Numbered from the stretch's first letter, positions 25,331 through 36,296 are shown. The stretch is 64,000 nucleotides of DNA from Epichloe hybrida (GCA_019022495.1 JAFEKR010000009.1:1488001-1552000); one strand, 5' to 3'. The notes: generated by a model from the letters alone, not told the origin. Made by a program: numbers and translations.

Positions 25331-25917
25331 CAAAGAGGAGGATTAATATAATAGGCATATAGGTATAAATTATAATAACTAGGTTAATTAAAATAACTAA
25401 GGCTATAATAGCTAATTAAAGCTATAGATTCCTATAAAGGGATTTACTTATATACACTTTCCTTTAATTTAATTTTTATTGCGTTTTTAGGCTCCTTTAG
25501 CTATAAAGAAAAGAGAGACTACTAGTGTAGCTTCCTTTAGACCTTTAGATAATAGATAGTCTAACTATAGCTAAAGTATAGGTTTACTAAAGGGATACAC
25601 GTAATATAATTAGCTACATTATAGGTGACCTTACACCGCTTACAGTGGCTTCACACTGCCACCTTACTTTTCCCCCTTTTTACTTACCTTCTCTCCTAGC
25701 TAGATTTCTCTCCTTCTCTCTCTTCTTAGCTATTATCATTATTAACTTCATTATTATTGTCAAATTTGACCCTTCTGCACTAGTGCAACGTTCCTTGGTG
25801 TAACTAACAGTTGCGTTACGTTGGTTATTCTAACGTGGTGGTTCTACTAGTCCCCGACCGTAGAGCTACACCTGTACAGCTGTTGCTAGCTGGCAACTAG
25901 CTCCCTACATTTCAATA
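25331..25917 (+). repeat. Tail of the copia relic with a related LTR end
   Basis: The last ~110 bp (about 25808-25917, ending CTACATTTCAATA) closely match, in inverted orientation, the end of the 817-bp copia LTRs, including CAGCTGTTGCTAGCTGGC. Further inside the two diverge, so this is a related family rather than the same one. Position and orientation fit the 3' LTR of the relic at 24220-25330; where that LTR starts is unclear. CG content rises steadily here and the RIP footprint fades by 25.9 kb. Confidence 0.6.
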
Positions 25918-26799
25918 AAAATGGCTAGCGTGCCTTTTAGGCAGACTTTACACGCTAACAACAAAGTTCGTTACGTTTGACACAGGGCCTGGATGTGAGG
26001 CGCTGTGGCGGGGCCCGCAGGGAATCACAGGTCTCATAAGCAATTGTAACAAGGTGCAATGTTAGCAGCGGCTAGCATTGACGGATCTTTTGGTCTGTTG
26101 AGGAATTCCAATTTCCAGCACACCTTCAAGCGGCATTGTCGATCAGGAAAAGAGACAGCCCTTTCGATGAGGGCTAGCGCCGGCTGGGTGGAAAGCCCGA
26201 GCGAATGGAAGCCACCAAGAGCTAACAGTGGCCGTCCGGTTTGTAGTCGTTGTAAAATCATTTAGGGCTTAGACTGTATGCTTCTCAAAGCAGTGGGCAG
26301 CTTCGTCCACTGTCGGGGCGATGCCATTGTCAAGACAGGACAAAGTCTCGTGAAATGAAAGAGGAACTGCCCTTGATTGCGGGATAAATGTTGACGCTGC
26401 GCGCTCGCGAGGCGCGATGCGATTCACAACAACCAGACACGTACAGACGCATCGTGGAGAGCCTGATACAGTGATACGTCATGCAGCTGATCTACTCCGT
26501 ACGGAGTACTACACACTGTACATGTACGGACTGCGGGGGTGGCAAGCAAGCTGCAAGGTCCAGTCTCAGCATGCTCCAGCATCCAGCCGCCCCCTCCGGT
26601 TCCTACAGTGGGTGTATAACAAATCCTACAAAGGTCCGCTGGTTCCTGGTGACATTGCACTTCGTCTTCTTTCTTGCCTCATACATCTCTTGTTCTTGAT
26701 TTTCTCCATTGACACTCTAGACACCCCAAAAACTCTTGTCTGGAGCCATAATACGAGTTGACACCAACATCGAGCGCATCGAGCATACGAACCTCCAAC
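25918..26799. other. Boundary region and upstream region of the aldehyde dehydrogenase gene
   Basis: Base composition changes abruptly to balanced GC. No gene is supported: the open frames on both strands lack domain signal. Contains a perfect 16-bp palindrome TACTCCGTACGGAGTA at 26493-26508, a CT-rich stretch at 26670-26730, and CAACATC/CAACATG words just before the start codon. It presumably holds the promoter and 5' leader of the downstream gene. Confidence 0.5.
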
Positions 26800-28619
26800 A
26801 TGTCTCTGACAGTCAAGCTCACGACCCCCGTTACGGGCGCTTACCAACAGCCGATTGGTCTGTAAGTCTTGTCCCACACGCCCTGCCCTGTCCTGGACTG
26901 AGGTTGTTGAGACTTGAGACTTGAATGCTAGCTAACACGTTCCCTCCCCAGCTTCATCAACAACGAGTGGGTTGAGGGTGTTGACAAGAAGAAATTCGAC
27001 GTCATCAACCCCTCCACCGAGGAAGTCATCACATCTGTTTGCGAAGCCACCGAGAAGGATGTTGACCTTGCTGTCGCTGCCGCCCGAAAGGCCTTCGAGA
27101 CCTCATGGAAGCAGGTCACTCCCCGGCAGCGATCTCGATTTATGATCAAGCTCGCCGACCTCGTCGAGAATAACCTCGAGCTCCTCGCTGCCGTCGAGTC
27201 TCTCGACAACGGCAAGTCAATCGCCATGGCCAAGGGTGATGTTGGCGCTGTTGCCGCCTGCATCAGATACTACGGTGGATGGGCCGACAAGATTGAGGGC
27301 AAGACCATCGACATTGCCCCTGATATGTTCCATTATACCCGCCCCGAGCCGGTGAGTTTCTCATCTCGATCTTTTGACACCCGCAGCTATGCAAAGGAGC
27401 TTGATAACTGACCAACCCCTTCCCGAAATGTAGATTGGTGTTTGCGGTCAGATCATCCCCTGGAACTTTCCTCTCCTCATGCTCTCCTGGAAAATTGGCC
27501 CTGCTTTGGCCACTGGCAACACTATCGTCATGAAGTCTGCTGAGCAAACTCCATTGTCTGCCCTGGTTTTCGCCAACCTTGTCAAGGAAGCCGGGTTTCC
27601 CGCTGGTGTGTTCAACCTCATATCTGGTTTCGGCAAGGTTGCCGGCGCCGCCATCTCCTCTCACATGGACATTGACAAGGTTGCCTTCACTGGCTCAACC
27701 ATCGTTGGCCGTACTATTATGAAGGCCGCCGCCTCTTCCAACTTGAAGAAGGTTACTCTTGAACTCGGTGGCAAGTCTCCCAATATCGTCTTCAATGATG
27801 CCGACATTGAGCAGGCAATCTCATGGGTCAACTTTGGCATCTACTTCAACCACGGCCAGTGCTGCTGCGCTGGTACCCGTATTTTCGTCCAGGAGGGCAT
27901 CTACGACAAGTTCCTCGATGCCTTCAAGAAGCGCGCCCAGCAGAACAAGGTCGGTGACCCCTTCGCCCAGGACACCTTCCAGGGCCCTCAGGTCAGTCAG
28001 CTTCAGTACGATCGCATCATGAGCTACATCAAGTCCGGCAAGGAGGAAGGTGCCACCGTCGAGGTTGGTGGTCAGCGCCACGGTGACAAGGGCTACTTCA
28101 TCCAGCCCACTATTTTCAGCAATGTCCGCCCTGAGATGAAGATTATGCAAGAAGAAATCTTCGGCCCTGTCTGCGCCATTGCCAAGTTCAAGGACGAGGA
28201 GGAGGCTATCAAATTGGGCAACGAGACCACCTACGGTCTTGCGGCCGCGATCCACACCAAGGACCTCAACACCAGCATTCGCGTCAGCAACGCCTTGAAG
28301 GCCGGTACTGTTTGGGTCAACTGTAAGTTTTGCACTTTTCTGAAGATGAGACTTTTGTGGGTATAATTGCTGACTTGAAAACTCTTCCCTCTCCCGCAGG
28401 CTACAACTTGCTTTCACACCAATTGTACGTACAACTCTCACCTCGACTCTCCCATGGACGATTCTCACGCAAGCTACATACTTACTGACATGGTACTATA
28501 GGCCATTCGGTGGTTTCAAGCAGTCTGGTATTGGTCGCGAGCTTGGCGAGGCCGCGCTGGCCGAGTACACCCAGATCAAGAGTGTTGCTGTGCGACTGGG
28601 CGGTCCTCTGTTTGGCTAA
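26800..28619 (+). CDS. aldA: Aldehyde dehydrogenase (NAD(P)+), AldA type
   Basis: Oxidises aldehydes to carboxylic acids with NAD(P)+; in filamentous fungi the AldA protein turns ethanol-derived acetaldehyde into acetate. Five exons: 26800-26861, 26952-27351, 27434-28322, 28400-28424, 28502-28619, giving 497 residues, the length usual for this family. Introns have GTAAGT, GTGAGT, GTAAGT and GTACGT donors; exon 4 is only 25 nt. Visible motifs: PWNFP (cofactor-binding region), ELGGKSPNI with general base Glu264, and GQCCCAG with catalytic Cys298. The spacing of 34 residues between them equals that in mitochondrial ALDH2. EEIFGPV and the C-terminal [16 protein letters not shown] are also present. 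No obvious targeting peptide, so probably cytosolic. It is the first intact gene beyond the transposon block, and nothing in its codons or frame shows RIP. Confidence 0.95.
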
Positions 28620-29636
28620 GAGCTGGGTCGTGGAACTGATGAGGAGCGGGGAAGGAAGATTATTATATGAATGTGTATGACGAGATATTGCTCATCATGA
28701 TGAAATTGAACGAATGATACCAAATCTAATGCCAGCAATCTGGTGCACGAGTTTGGCCAAGCATGCGCTTACCGGATGGCCCAGGAGATGCAGCTGAGTG
28801 ACAAAGTCCTTCGATACCAGGCCACGTTGGCCGTCGTCCTGATGCTAGTGACAGGGAACATAAGTCGCGGCTCATATCTGGTGCTGCCGCGACCCAAGGA
28901 CCGATGAGTTGAGAACGGATCGCCAAACTGGAGTGCAGCAGAGGGCATCACCACCAGACGCATGTCTCACTTACACCGGCCGAGAAGTGACGCCAGAAAG
29001 CAAGAGCCACGATCTGCAGCCCGGGTCTAGGGAAGGCGGACGAGGCAATGACAGCACCCAAGCTTAGCAACAGTGAACCTTGTTGCAGGCTGACGTGTGA
29101 AACCCCTCTTTTTTTCCCCGGCGAATAGAATAATATTTGAAAAGCGAAAATCAAGCGTTTCCCGGGCAAACTTGTAAGCATCCTCGCGGCCGTACCACCC
29201 TCCCGTGCCACTCATGGGCGGAATATATGTGGGAGGCAATGCTGTCAGCGGATTTGAAGCGCTGGCTTATGGAGATTGGTCGACGCGAAACGGGGCTTGC
29301 TTTCGGTTTGTGTCACGATGGGGCAAGTGATTGAGCCTGGGGACTGGGCGTGCATGTAGAAGACTTTTGTTTGCTTGTTTTGGGGGGGGGGCCTGATAAA
29401 TGACGGCGTTGATTAGAGGCCGGCGTGCTGTGTGGTGTGAGTCTGTATGACCAACGTTCGGATTGATCGTGCTACGGGCGATATTGCGATACTATGATGC
29501 GAAAGGTGCAGGGAAGTAAGAAAAAATGGATAAGTTTTTCGTGATGGCAGAGAGAATAATGAGAAATTAATGAGAAATTGGAAAATAGAATAGTAGAATA
29601 ATCGCCTTCCCAACTCTCCCGGTCAATGGTGATGCA
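28620..29636. other. Intergenic region between convergent genes
   Basis: Holds the 3' ends of the dehydrogenase gene (plus) and the metallo-beta-lactamase-like gene (minus). I see no coding signal. Contains a G9 run at 29382-29390 and AT-rich sequence at 29510-29600. No tRNA or other RNA gene was recognised. Confidence 0.5.
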
Positions 29637-30683
29637 TCATGCGTCCAGCACCAAACATGCTCCATTGGGGACATTGAAAACATCAGGTCTCTCCCGAACA
29701 GTCTTTTCCGAGTGCTCCTGGTCCAGTGCCCATTCCAAGGTACGCGGAGTATCAGCTGTGCGTGACAAGCGCATAAACATGCCCGTGTAAGTTAACAACA
29801 AGTGGTTGGACAGAACCCAGTAATCAACCCCCCCCAGCATTCGATACAGTTGCAGGCCACCTCTGGCCCCGAAGCTGGCTTGCTTCCCGCCGATGTGACT
29901 CTCTTTCAGGCCATGCAACATGGCCAACTTGCGAGTCTTGGGCTCCGCGTTCAAGAACGCTCGGAGCGGTCCCTGATCGAGCCGAGTGCCGTTTGGCGTA
30001 CTCAAGATGGCTTCGTGCACTTCGGAGCCATCATCACCCGCGTGCGTCCACACAATGGCCATGCAGAAGTTCATCTCACGATGTCCGGGAAGGCGCAGGA
30101 TTGCCAACCACGGCGGAAGAACAGACCCGGGATGCAACTCCGAGAGGCGCCAGGACGTGGCATCTGGGCTCAGATCCTGAATGATGGCCATGTTACGGAA
30201 ATGATTCCAAGGCTTTACAATGTTGGCTGCTTGTCGGGTTGCAATCACGGGCACGCGTCCATTGAAGTCACGCAAGGTGGCCTCGTGCACATGGTCATAA
30301 TAATGGAAGCCCAGCAGAATGGCATCGATGTAGCCGGATGGATTGAAAACCTCATTGGACATGCGCCGATTCAAGACGTATTCCGAGGCCAGATCCTCAA
30401 TCTGGCGGGCGGCTGCCTCGACGGCGGCGGCAGTCGGCAGGGCCGGTGCTGAGGGTAATTCGATGTGGATGAACCAGGATCCCAAGAGTTCCGTAGGCCC
30501 GACGAGCCACGGATCTAAAACGATATGATAGAAAGCCCTCCCGGACTGCTTCTGATCAGCCCATGGACGTGGAAAGGACAACAGCCACGAATTATGCCCA
30601 TTGAGGGACACCATGAGTGGCCTGAGGCGGTCAGGGGAGGACCCGAAATAATCTTCAAGACATCTGATGTGAGCGTCTTCCAT
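29637..30683 (-). CDS. Fungal protein with degenerate metallo-beta-lactamase (UlaG-like) fold
   Basis: Single exon, 348 residues. Residues 117-140 (GYIDAILLGFHYYDHVHEATL region) have the spacing of the metal-binding motif of metallo-beta-lactamase-fold proteins, but HxHxDH has become HYYDHVH at 127-133, so at least one ligand position is not canonical. A later stretch reads IVWTHAGDDGS and AILSTPNG, and near the C-terminus GGVDYWVLSNHLLL, as in the widespread fungal hypothetical proteins of the UlaG-like branch. N-terminal residues 30-75 give the first beta strands with IVLDPWL, a typical substrate-side start. No signal peptide. Function unknown; hydrolase activity cannot be assumed given the altered site. 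The start fits: the next in-frame ATG is at codon 24, inside conserved-looking sequence. Confidence 0.7.
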   Translation of the reverse strand: MEDAHIRCLEDYFGSSPDRLRPLMVSLNGHNSWLLSFPRPWADQKQSGRAFYHIVLDPWLVGPTELLGSWFIHIELPSAPALPTAAAVEAAARQIEDLASEYVLNRRMSNEVFNPSGYIDAILLGFHYYDHVHEATLRDFNGRVPVIATRQAANIVKPWNHFRNMAIIQDLSPDATSWRLSELHPGSVLPPWLAILRLPGHREMNFCMAIVWTHAGDDGSEVHEAILSTPNGTRLDQGPLRAFLNAEPKTRKLAMLHGLKESHIGGKQASFGARGGLQLYRMLGGVDYWVLSNHLLLTYTGMFMRLSRTADTPRTLEWALDQEHSEKTVRERPDVFNVPNGACLVLDA

Positions 30684-31984
30684 TGAGGTAAGAGAAGAGT
30701 TGGGAAGGCGTTTGTTGCTTTTGGCGAGATGGGAAAACTGAGCTAGAAATCAATTGAGGGAAGGCGCAGTCCTCTCGGGCCCTTGGGGGCGGACGACATG
30801 GTTATATTCATGGCCAGGGGGAATCTCCACAGGTTCGTCAGAACACAGACTAGCCCGATGTCGCCACCCCGTTGCATGGCGCATTGGATTGGTTGGTTTG
30901 GTTGGTTGGGGTTGATAAGATTTGATCGACGGGTACATGGCCTTTCGGAATCTTGTTGCGGATGAAGATGCGGCGCGACTGACTAGGCTGACTAGACTTG
31001 ACTTGACTGACTGGACTGACTGGACTGACTAGACTAGACCCGATCCGTTGCTGCATGTTTGCGTACTTCATACTTCCTATTGGCGTGCCGCCCGCTGTTG
31101 GATGATCGGGCCAGATGCAATCGTCAAACCATCACCCACAGACACTTCGGGTCCTTCGCCAACTGGTCGTCGATCCATTTCGTCCAGTTTTCCTGCTGAG
31201 TCACATCAGCTGGCAGGGTGATCGTCAGCAGCCCACGAATGAATGGCAGGGTCCCGCATCGCACAGCATTGTAGGCGCTTGATTTCGTGTCGGCGGGGGT
31301 GTCAAAGTGGCGAGAACTTGGCCGGCCTCTTCACGTCCGGAAAGGCGCTGATGCCAGCCTGCAGGAAAGACGCGGTGCAGGATCGTGTCATGTAGCAGTT
31401 GTCAGCATCAAAAGATCCTGATGATAACCGGGCGCGCAAACTTCGCTCAGGAACTTTCGAATAACAAGCAGGATCTAACGAAACCCAGAATGACCACCTC
31501 GCACCAAGATGGCTTAAAGGAGTGCTGCTTGTAACCAATGATGTCCTTATCAAAGGAGTTTGCGAGCTTCCCGTAATAGCTGCTGCCGCGAGGTGCTGCA
31601 CTTGCTCAAGGCTATCGCGAATCCGGCCCGTTGTTATTAGCGTGGTCCTTCCTGTCGATGGGCTTAACCGCGAAGTTCCCCGTAGGCGCCATTTAAAAAC
31701 TCATGATAAGCGAAATTTGCGTGCCCCCCCGTCAGCCTCAACAAAGGATGGGCTCTCTTGCCTCAACTGCCGGGTCAAATGTCAAGTAATAATAAGCGCC
31801 AGTACTCGGTACACTTCTTGTCGTCGTGTCTGCGCCAATCACAAGGATGACTAACCTTGTTCCCGCGATCACGTGGCTGCTGGATCGACGCAACCGCAAT
31901 ATCTGTCGACACCTATACAAATATGCAATGATGAACCCAGGCCGCCCTTCGTCTACGGCATCTCTTCAGACGTAGCAGTCCAAT
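30684..31984. other. Intergenic region with GACT repeats and a gene relic
   Basis: Contains the upstream region of the metallo-beta-lactamase-like gene, a GACTGACTG-type degenerate tandem repeat (about 30975-31035), repeated TTGGTTGG words (30890-30910), and the minus-strand relic listed separately at 31124-31601. The rest up to the Zn2Cys6 gene, about 380 bp, shows no coding signal. Confidence 0.5.
31124..31601 (-). pseudogene. Fragment of an unidentified protein gene, frame broken
   Basis: Two coding-like stretches lie on the minus strand in different frames. The first (to about 31302) includes FDADNCYMTRSCTASF and AGISAFPDVKRPAKF. The second (about 31310 down to the stop at 31124) includes HFDTPADTKSSAYNAV, RCGTLPFIRGLLTITLP and WTKWIDDQLAKDPKCLWVMV. 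They join only by a +1 shift near 31300-31320, with no good intron there, and no convincing start is visible upstream. The amino-acid composition is protein-like with paired Cys, but I do not recognise the family. It could also be the 3' end of a gene with an intron I have missed. Confidence 0.35.
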
Positions 31985-33669
31985 ATGCCAGGAGGACCCC
32001 CGGGAAGAGGCTGCGAGGGCTGTCGTAAGCGCAAAAAGAAGGTATGCTATGGACAGTCCGGGGTCCTCGGGAGTTGCGTCTGTGCTATGCGGTTGAGGCT
32101 TCTGGAAGCATGGCTCTGCAACAATTGATTGCTCACTAACACAATATGACAGTGTGATCTCGGACAGCCGTCGTGCTCGAGATGTTTGCGCTATGGAATT
32201 CGCTGCGTTGGGTCTGGTGAAAAGGTGTACAGGTTCAAGAATGCAACCATCACTGAAAGCGCACCAGTTGCTCGGTCGGCTCGGCCCAGAGGTCAAGCTG
32301 CTCAGAGTCTCATGAGGTCACCGGAACGGCCTCTTGGAAACGAATTGACAAGAACCGCTGGAGCCTTTATATCAATTCTGGGGATTTCGGACCGGCAGTT
32401 CGCCATTCAAGGTTTTGGCCCATTTCTCACCGATGTCCCTCGCCGACTAGGGAAAAGTCCAATCCTGAACGCATCGGCCAAGGCCTTTTCAAGTGCTGTG
32501 ACTGCGGCCTTTTCCAAGCAGACCGTAGTCCAAGCGCTCACGGACTACGGTGCCGCCCTCACCTGTATGAGGAACGCCCTCATAGCAGATCCCAGCTTGA
32601 CAACAAAGATAGAAACCCTTTGTGGTGTCTATTTGCTCTTGCTTTCTCATGTATGTCTGGATTCAAGAGTGGTGGAAAGACGACCTGAATGCAAATTGAC
32701 AGACCGCCCAGAACTTTACAAGTGGCAATGATGAGGACGGCTTGATCCACATACAAGGCCTCTTATACATCTTGAATAACCAATCCATGCAAGGTCGGGA
32801 TGACCCCTTTGCATCGCAGATGATCGATTTGGCTTCCATTATCCTGGTAAGAAAGTTGCATTCTGCGGATACCTGAAACTGGCCATTGCAAACTGCAAAA
32901 TGTGGAAAATGCTAAGATTAATTCTCAGATAACTGAGAGTGTCATTGACCCCCGGGTGAAAATGAAGTCATGGCACAGCGAAATGAAGAAGACGAACTAC
33001 TACGGACCCCTTAATGACTACTCTGTGGTCGATATTAGGTCAACGAATCTAACTGTTGCGAACTTGATAGACCTACCCGCCTATCTAGAGGAACCGGAGA
33101 ACCACCTCGTGCATCTCAGATCGTCCTATGAGCTGATGAAATTGGAATCCAAGAAGCTGGTCCCGGCTACCATACAACTCAACGCAGCTTGCGAAGCCAG
33201 TAACGATTTTCAATACTACAAAGGATATGTCATTTGCGAATCCTCGGTCTGCGTGTTGCACTCTCTGATGGCTGTATTGCGACGAACATTGCAGGTTTTT
33301 CACCCCCTGGACTCTGCTTTACAGGAAGACGCCGAGGAAGCAGCGAATCAAATTCTGGCAGCGGCTACGAGAGCCTGGACCTTCCGCCCCCTTGGTACGA
33401 CATATGTGCCAAAAACCCTGTGTCTCACTTGGGCTACCACCGACGACCATTACATCAAGGGTAGATTAGAAGATATGATTGATCACTACCGAGAGGACTT
33501 CAGAGGCGACCCATGGACAAAGATTGCCATGTTTTTCGAGCAGCGATTCGAGACAATGCGTAGGAGAGTCCAGTCCAAAATGCCGCACCATATCCGGCAG
33601 GATACAACAAGTCCAGGGTCAACGAATGCAGAGAGCGAAATAATATCGGAGACCGCCGACTATTCGTGA
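31985..33669 (+). CDS. Zn(II)2Cys6 fungal transcription factor
   Basis: Four exons, 31985-32041, 32153-32650, 32703-32846 and 32929-33669, all joined in phase 0, give 479 residues. The DNA-binding cluster is at the very N-terminus, residues 10-37, with spacing C-x2-C-x6-C-x6-C-x2-C-x6-C (CEGC, KKKC, PSC, SRC, IRC), the classic binuclear zinc cluster. The first intron splits the cluster after KRKKK, a common position in this family. The remaining ~440 residues are helical and low in known motifs; no MHR block is obvious. Nuclear, DNA-binding role is known for the family; its target genes cannot be told. Nearest genes are unrelated housekeeping genes, so it is not clearly a cluster regulator. 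Confidence 0.85.
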
Positions 33670-34598
33670 GGCTCTCTTGCGGCTGAAAGGTCACCATTGT
33701 CTATCTCTGCGTACCCTCACTGGCTTCGGATTCTGCGACGAAAGTCTCGTCATCACCGCAGCATTCTTGACTCACAGGTTGCGTAGTATTCTTCTAGGCA
33801 GTCGCAAGGTGCAGTAAGCTAGGACAAAACATCTCGTGACTCCTGTGAATGGATTTTGAGGGCTACTTATGTTGACCGCCACCATGAGACACGATTCAAA
33901 GATTCCGGCAGATATCGTTCGAAACCTCATAGCCTTTTTGGCACAGATGGAGCAGGTCACAAGTAGAGCGCTCGTCCCGGAACCTCCTGTCCTCGGTAAG
34001 TGAAGGGGACGCAAGATGTACCAGGGAAGAGCATTACTTATCAAGTCTCGGTTTCTTGCTACTTCCGCAGCGATGAACTTGGAATTTTTTTTCACAAAAG
34101 ATAGAAGTGCTAAAGATGTCATTGTTGTCCTCGGGCTGTTGTCTTGGAGAACTCACAGTAGACTGTTGACTTGGGGAACACACCGGGGTACGTACGGACG
34201 TAGACAGTGACGCAACAGATATTTACATGTATCTAATCGGTCTTCTAAAAGTTGCAGACCAATAACCAAAATATAGCCAGATAACACGTCTGTCAATCCA
34301 AAGAATCCTGCCACTTATTTGATGTACATAGGAACCTTCACCCAACTGTCTTCTAAAAAGTCACCAACAATTGGTGTCAATAGTGACGGTGAGTCGAAGT
34401 ACATAAAAATTCAGTTGACTCGTTATCGATAAGCAACAGCGGGTCCTGCCTAAATACTTGCTTGGTTGATCTCGACTTCTGACATACGACGACATAGACT
34501 TGGAGAAGAAAAAAGCATCGCCTTCTATCGCGGCGAGCCTCGTGCTCTACCTGAAAAGACCCAAAAAAAACCAATGCGTGTTTGGTCACGCGCACAAA
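33670..34598. other. Intergenic, with weak coding-like traces
   Basis: A possible two-exon reading (from ATG at about 33885, donor GTAAGTGAAGG near 33996, acceptor TTCCGCAG near 34070, stop about 34210) would give roughly 85 residues, but no family is recognised and I do not call it a gene. The last 250 bp are the upstream region of CWC27 and include the ATCGATAAGC motif at 34425-34434. Confidence 0.4.
34425..34434 (+). promoter_or_regulatory. ATCGATAAGC motif upstream of CWC27
   Basis: Sits 165 bp before the CWC27 start and is part of the 10-bp palindrome TTATCGATAA (34423-34432). The same 10-mer occurs upstream of HSF1 and of PPIL3, each time in the orientation of the gene. Function is inferred only from this recurrence. 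Confidence 0.45.
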
Positions 34599-36296
34599 AT
34601 GTCGGCGATCTACAACCTCGAACCGCAGCCAACGGCATCCGCCATCATACACACTACGCTTGGCGAAATACTCGTTGAGCTGTTCGCCAAACAAACCCCG
34701 TTGACTTGCCGCAACTTTCTCCAGCACAGTCTCGACGGATACTATGATGGTACGACTTTCCACAGACTAGTACCCAACTTTATTCTCCAGGGTGGTGATC
34801 CCACAGGAACAGGCAATGGCGGAGAATCCATCTACGACGGAGGCGCGTTCAGCGGCGATCTTGACCCTTGGCCGATGGACGAGCGACAAGGCGCCAATGC
34901 AGGACCCACAGGCATCAACTTCAAAGACGAATTCCATTCGCGTCTCAAATTCAATCGAAGAGGCCTCCTAGGGATGGCCAACGAGAGTCGAGAAAATACA
35001 AACGGGAGCCAATTCTTCTTCACGCTGGACAAGACCGAAGAACTAAATGGGAGAAACACATTGTTTGGACGAGTTGCGGGAGATACCATCTATAACTTGG
35101 CCAAAATTGGGGAGTCCGAGGTGGACCCAAGTACGGAGAGACCGTTATATCCCATCAAGATTGAGAGGGTGGAGATTTTGGTGAACCCCTTTGAGGATAT
35201 GAAGAAGCGGTCGAGAGTTGCCACACATGTTACAAAAAAGCCGGCGTCTACGGATAAGGCCAAAAAGAAGAAGAGGAAAGGAGGGAAGCAGTTGCTAAGT
35301 TTTGGCGAGGAAGGCGACGAGGTGGACGAGGAGCCGGCTTTCAAGAAGCCCAAGTTTGACACCAGGTTGATCGCGGACGACGCCGACGCCGACTCAGAAG
35401 AGGTGGCGCTTTCAGTGAAAAAGCCACCAAAAAAGAAGACGGCCGCCAGAGAAGGTGCCAAGATTGCAGAGACTATATCCACAATGGCTAGGGATGAAGA
35501 GACCCCCAGTCAGGCAACTGATGAGAAGGAATCAGCAGATGGCAAGCCGCGATCGGCAGGCCGGTCAAAACGGAAAGATGGAGAGGAGCCGGAAGAGAGG
35601 TCGTACGAACCAGAGCCGCCGAAAAAGACGGCGCTCGAGACAGCCAACGAGGAGATTGCTGCTCTGAAGGCTTCCATGCGCCGCACCATTCATACCGACC
35701 AACCCACCCAGGAAACCAAGAAGAAATCCGCGCTTGAGTCCATGATCCCCGAGACTTCAATGCGCGCAAGAAAACGACGCCCAGGGGCCAACAATGCCAG
35801 CACCTCTGACGATCAAGCCTCTCTCCACATTCTACGAGCTTTCCAATCCAGATTGGAAAAGGCACCGCCAGAGAAGGCGTCTACATCTACAGAGACGGTA
35901 TCAAAGGAAGACGCGGGAGAAGACAGTGCCGCCGGCGCTGACGAAGAAGCAGCACTCTGCGACCTGCACTTCATCGCCGAATGCCAAAGCTGCACGGCGT
36001 GGGATAAGCAGGGCCAAGAGGATAGCGACGACGAGGGCTGGATGTCACACTCACTGTCGTTTGCGGCGGATAAGCTCGGCAAGGACTTGAGCAATCGCAA
36101 GAAGGCGGAAGATGAGCTGGTGGTGATTGACCCGAGAGAAAAGGCCCATAGTCTGAAGGAAAATAAACGCGCCGAGCGGGACGCCAAGATGGACGCCAAG
36201 ATGGGGGGATCGAGGGCCTGGGATCAGGCGAGGGACCAGGCGAGGAATGCGAAGCTGGCCAGGGCGGGCTCGTTGGCTGGAAGGGGGGCAAAGTAG
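34599..36296 (+). CDS. CWC27: Spliceosomal cyclophilin CWC27
   Basis: Single exon, 565 residues from the ATG that opens MSAIYNLEPQPTASA; an upstream in-frame ATG at 34500 would add 33 poorly conserved residues. The cyclophilin domain spans about 10-205: FHRLVPNFILQGGD, GESIYDGGAF, NGSQFFFTLDK, NTLFGRV. The position of cyclophilin A Trp121 appears to be Glu (TEELNG), which in CWC27 goes with loss of proline isomerase activity. The C-terminal half is charged and low-complexity, with KKKKRKGG and other basic patches, ending in a helical tail rich in Lys/Glu/Ala. CWC27 is known to join the activated spliceosome together with CWC22 and eIF4A3-related factors. The gene is followed on the same strand by HSF1. 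Confidence 0.93.
   Translation: MSAIYNLEPQPTASAIIHTTLGEILVELFAKQTPLTCRNFLQHSLDGYYDGTTFHRLVPNFILQGGDPTGTGNGGESIYDGGAFSGDLDPWPMDERQGANAGPTGINFKDEFHSRLKFNRRGLLGMANESRENTNGSQFFFTLDKTEELNGRNTLFGRVAGDTIYNLAKIGESEVDPSTERPLYPIKIERVEILVNPFEDMKKRSRVATHVTKKPASTDKAKKKKRKGGKQLLSFGEEGDEVDEEPAFKKPKFDTRLIADDADADSEEVALSVKKPPKKKTAAREGAKIAETISTMARDEETPSQATDEKESADGKPRSAGRSKRKDGEEPEERSYEPEPPKKTALETANEEIAALKASMRRTIHTDQPTQETKKKSALESMIPETSMRARKRRPGANNASTSDDQASLHILRAFQSRLEKAPPEKASTSTETVSKEDAGEDSAAGADEEAALCDLHFIAECQSCTAWDKQGQEDSDDEGWMSHSLSFAADKLGKDLSNRKKAEDELVVIDPREKAHSLKENKRAERDAKMDAKMGGSRAWDQARDQARNAKLARAGSLAGRGAK

Noticed and set aside
26417..26924. Several overlapping open frames on both strands before the aldehyde dehydrogenase gene
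   Set aside because: No motif, mutual overlap, and they run into the real first exon in a different frame; treated as promoter/leader.
27821..28468. Long minus-strand frame opposite the aldehyde dehydrogenase
   Set aside because: Mirror of a GC-rich coding exon; composition reflects codon bias on the other strand.
29802..30452. Plus-strand frame of 216 codons opposite the metallo-beta-lactamase-like gene
   Set aside because: The minus-strand frame is longer and carries a recognisable fold motif; this is its shadow.
33885..34210. Possible two-exon small gene
   Set aside because: Splice sites look acceptable but the ~85-residue product has no recognisable feature and low complexity near its junction.
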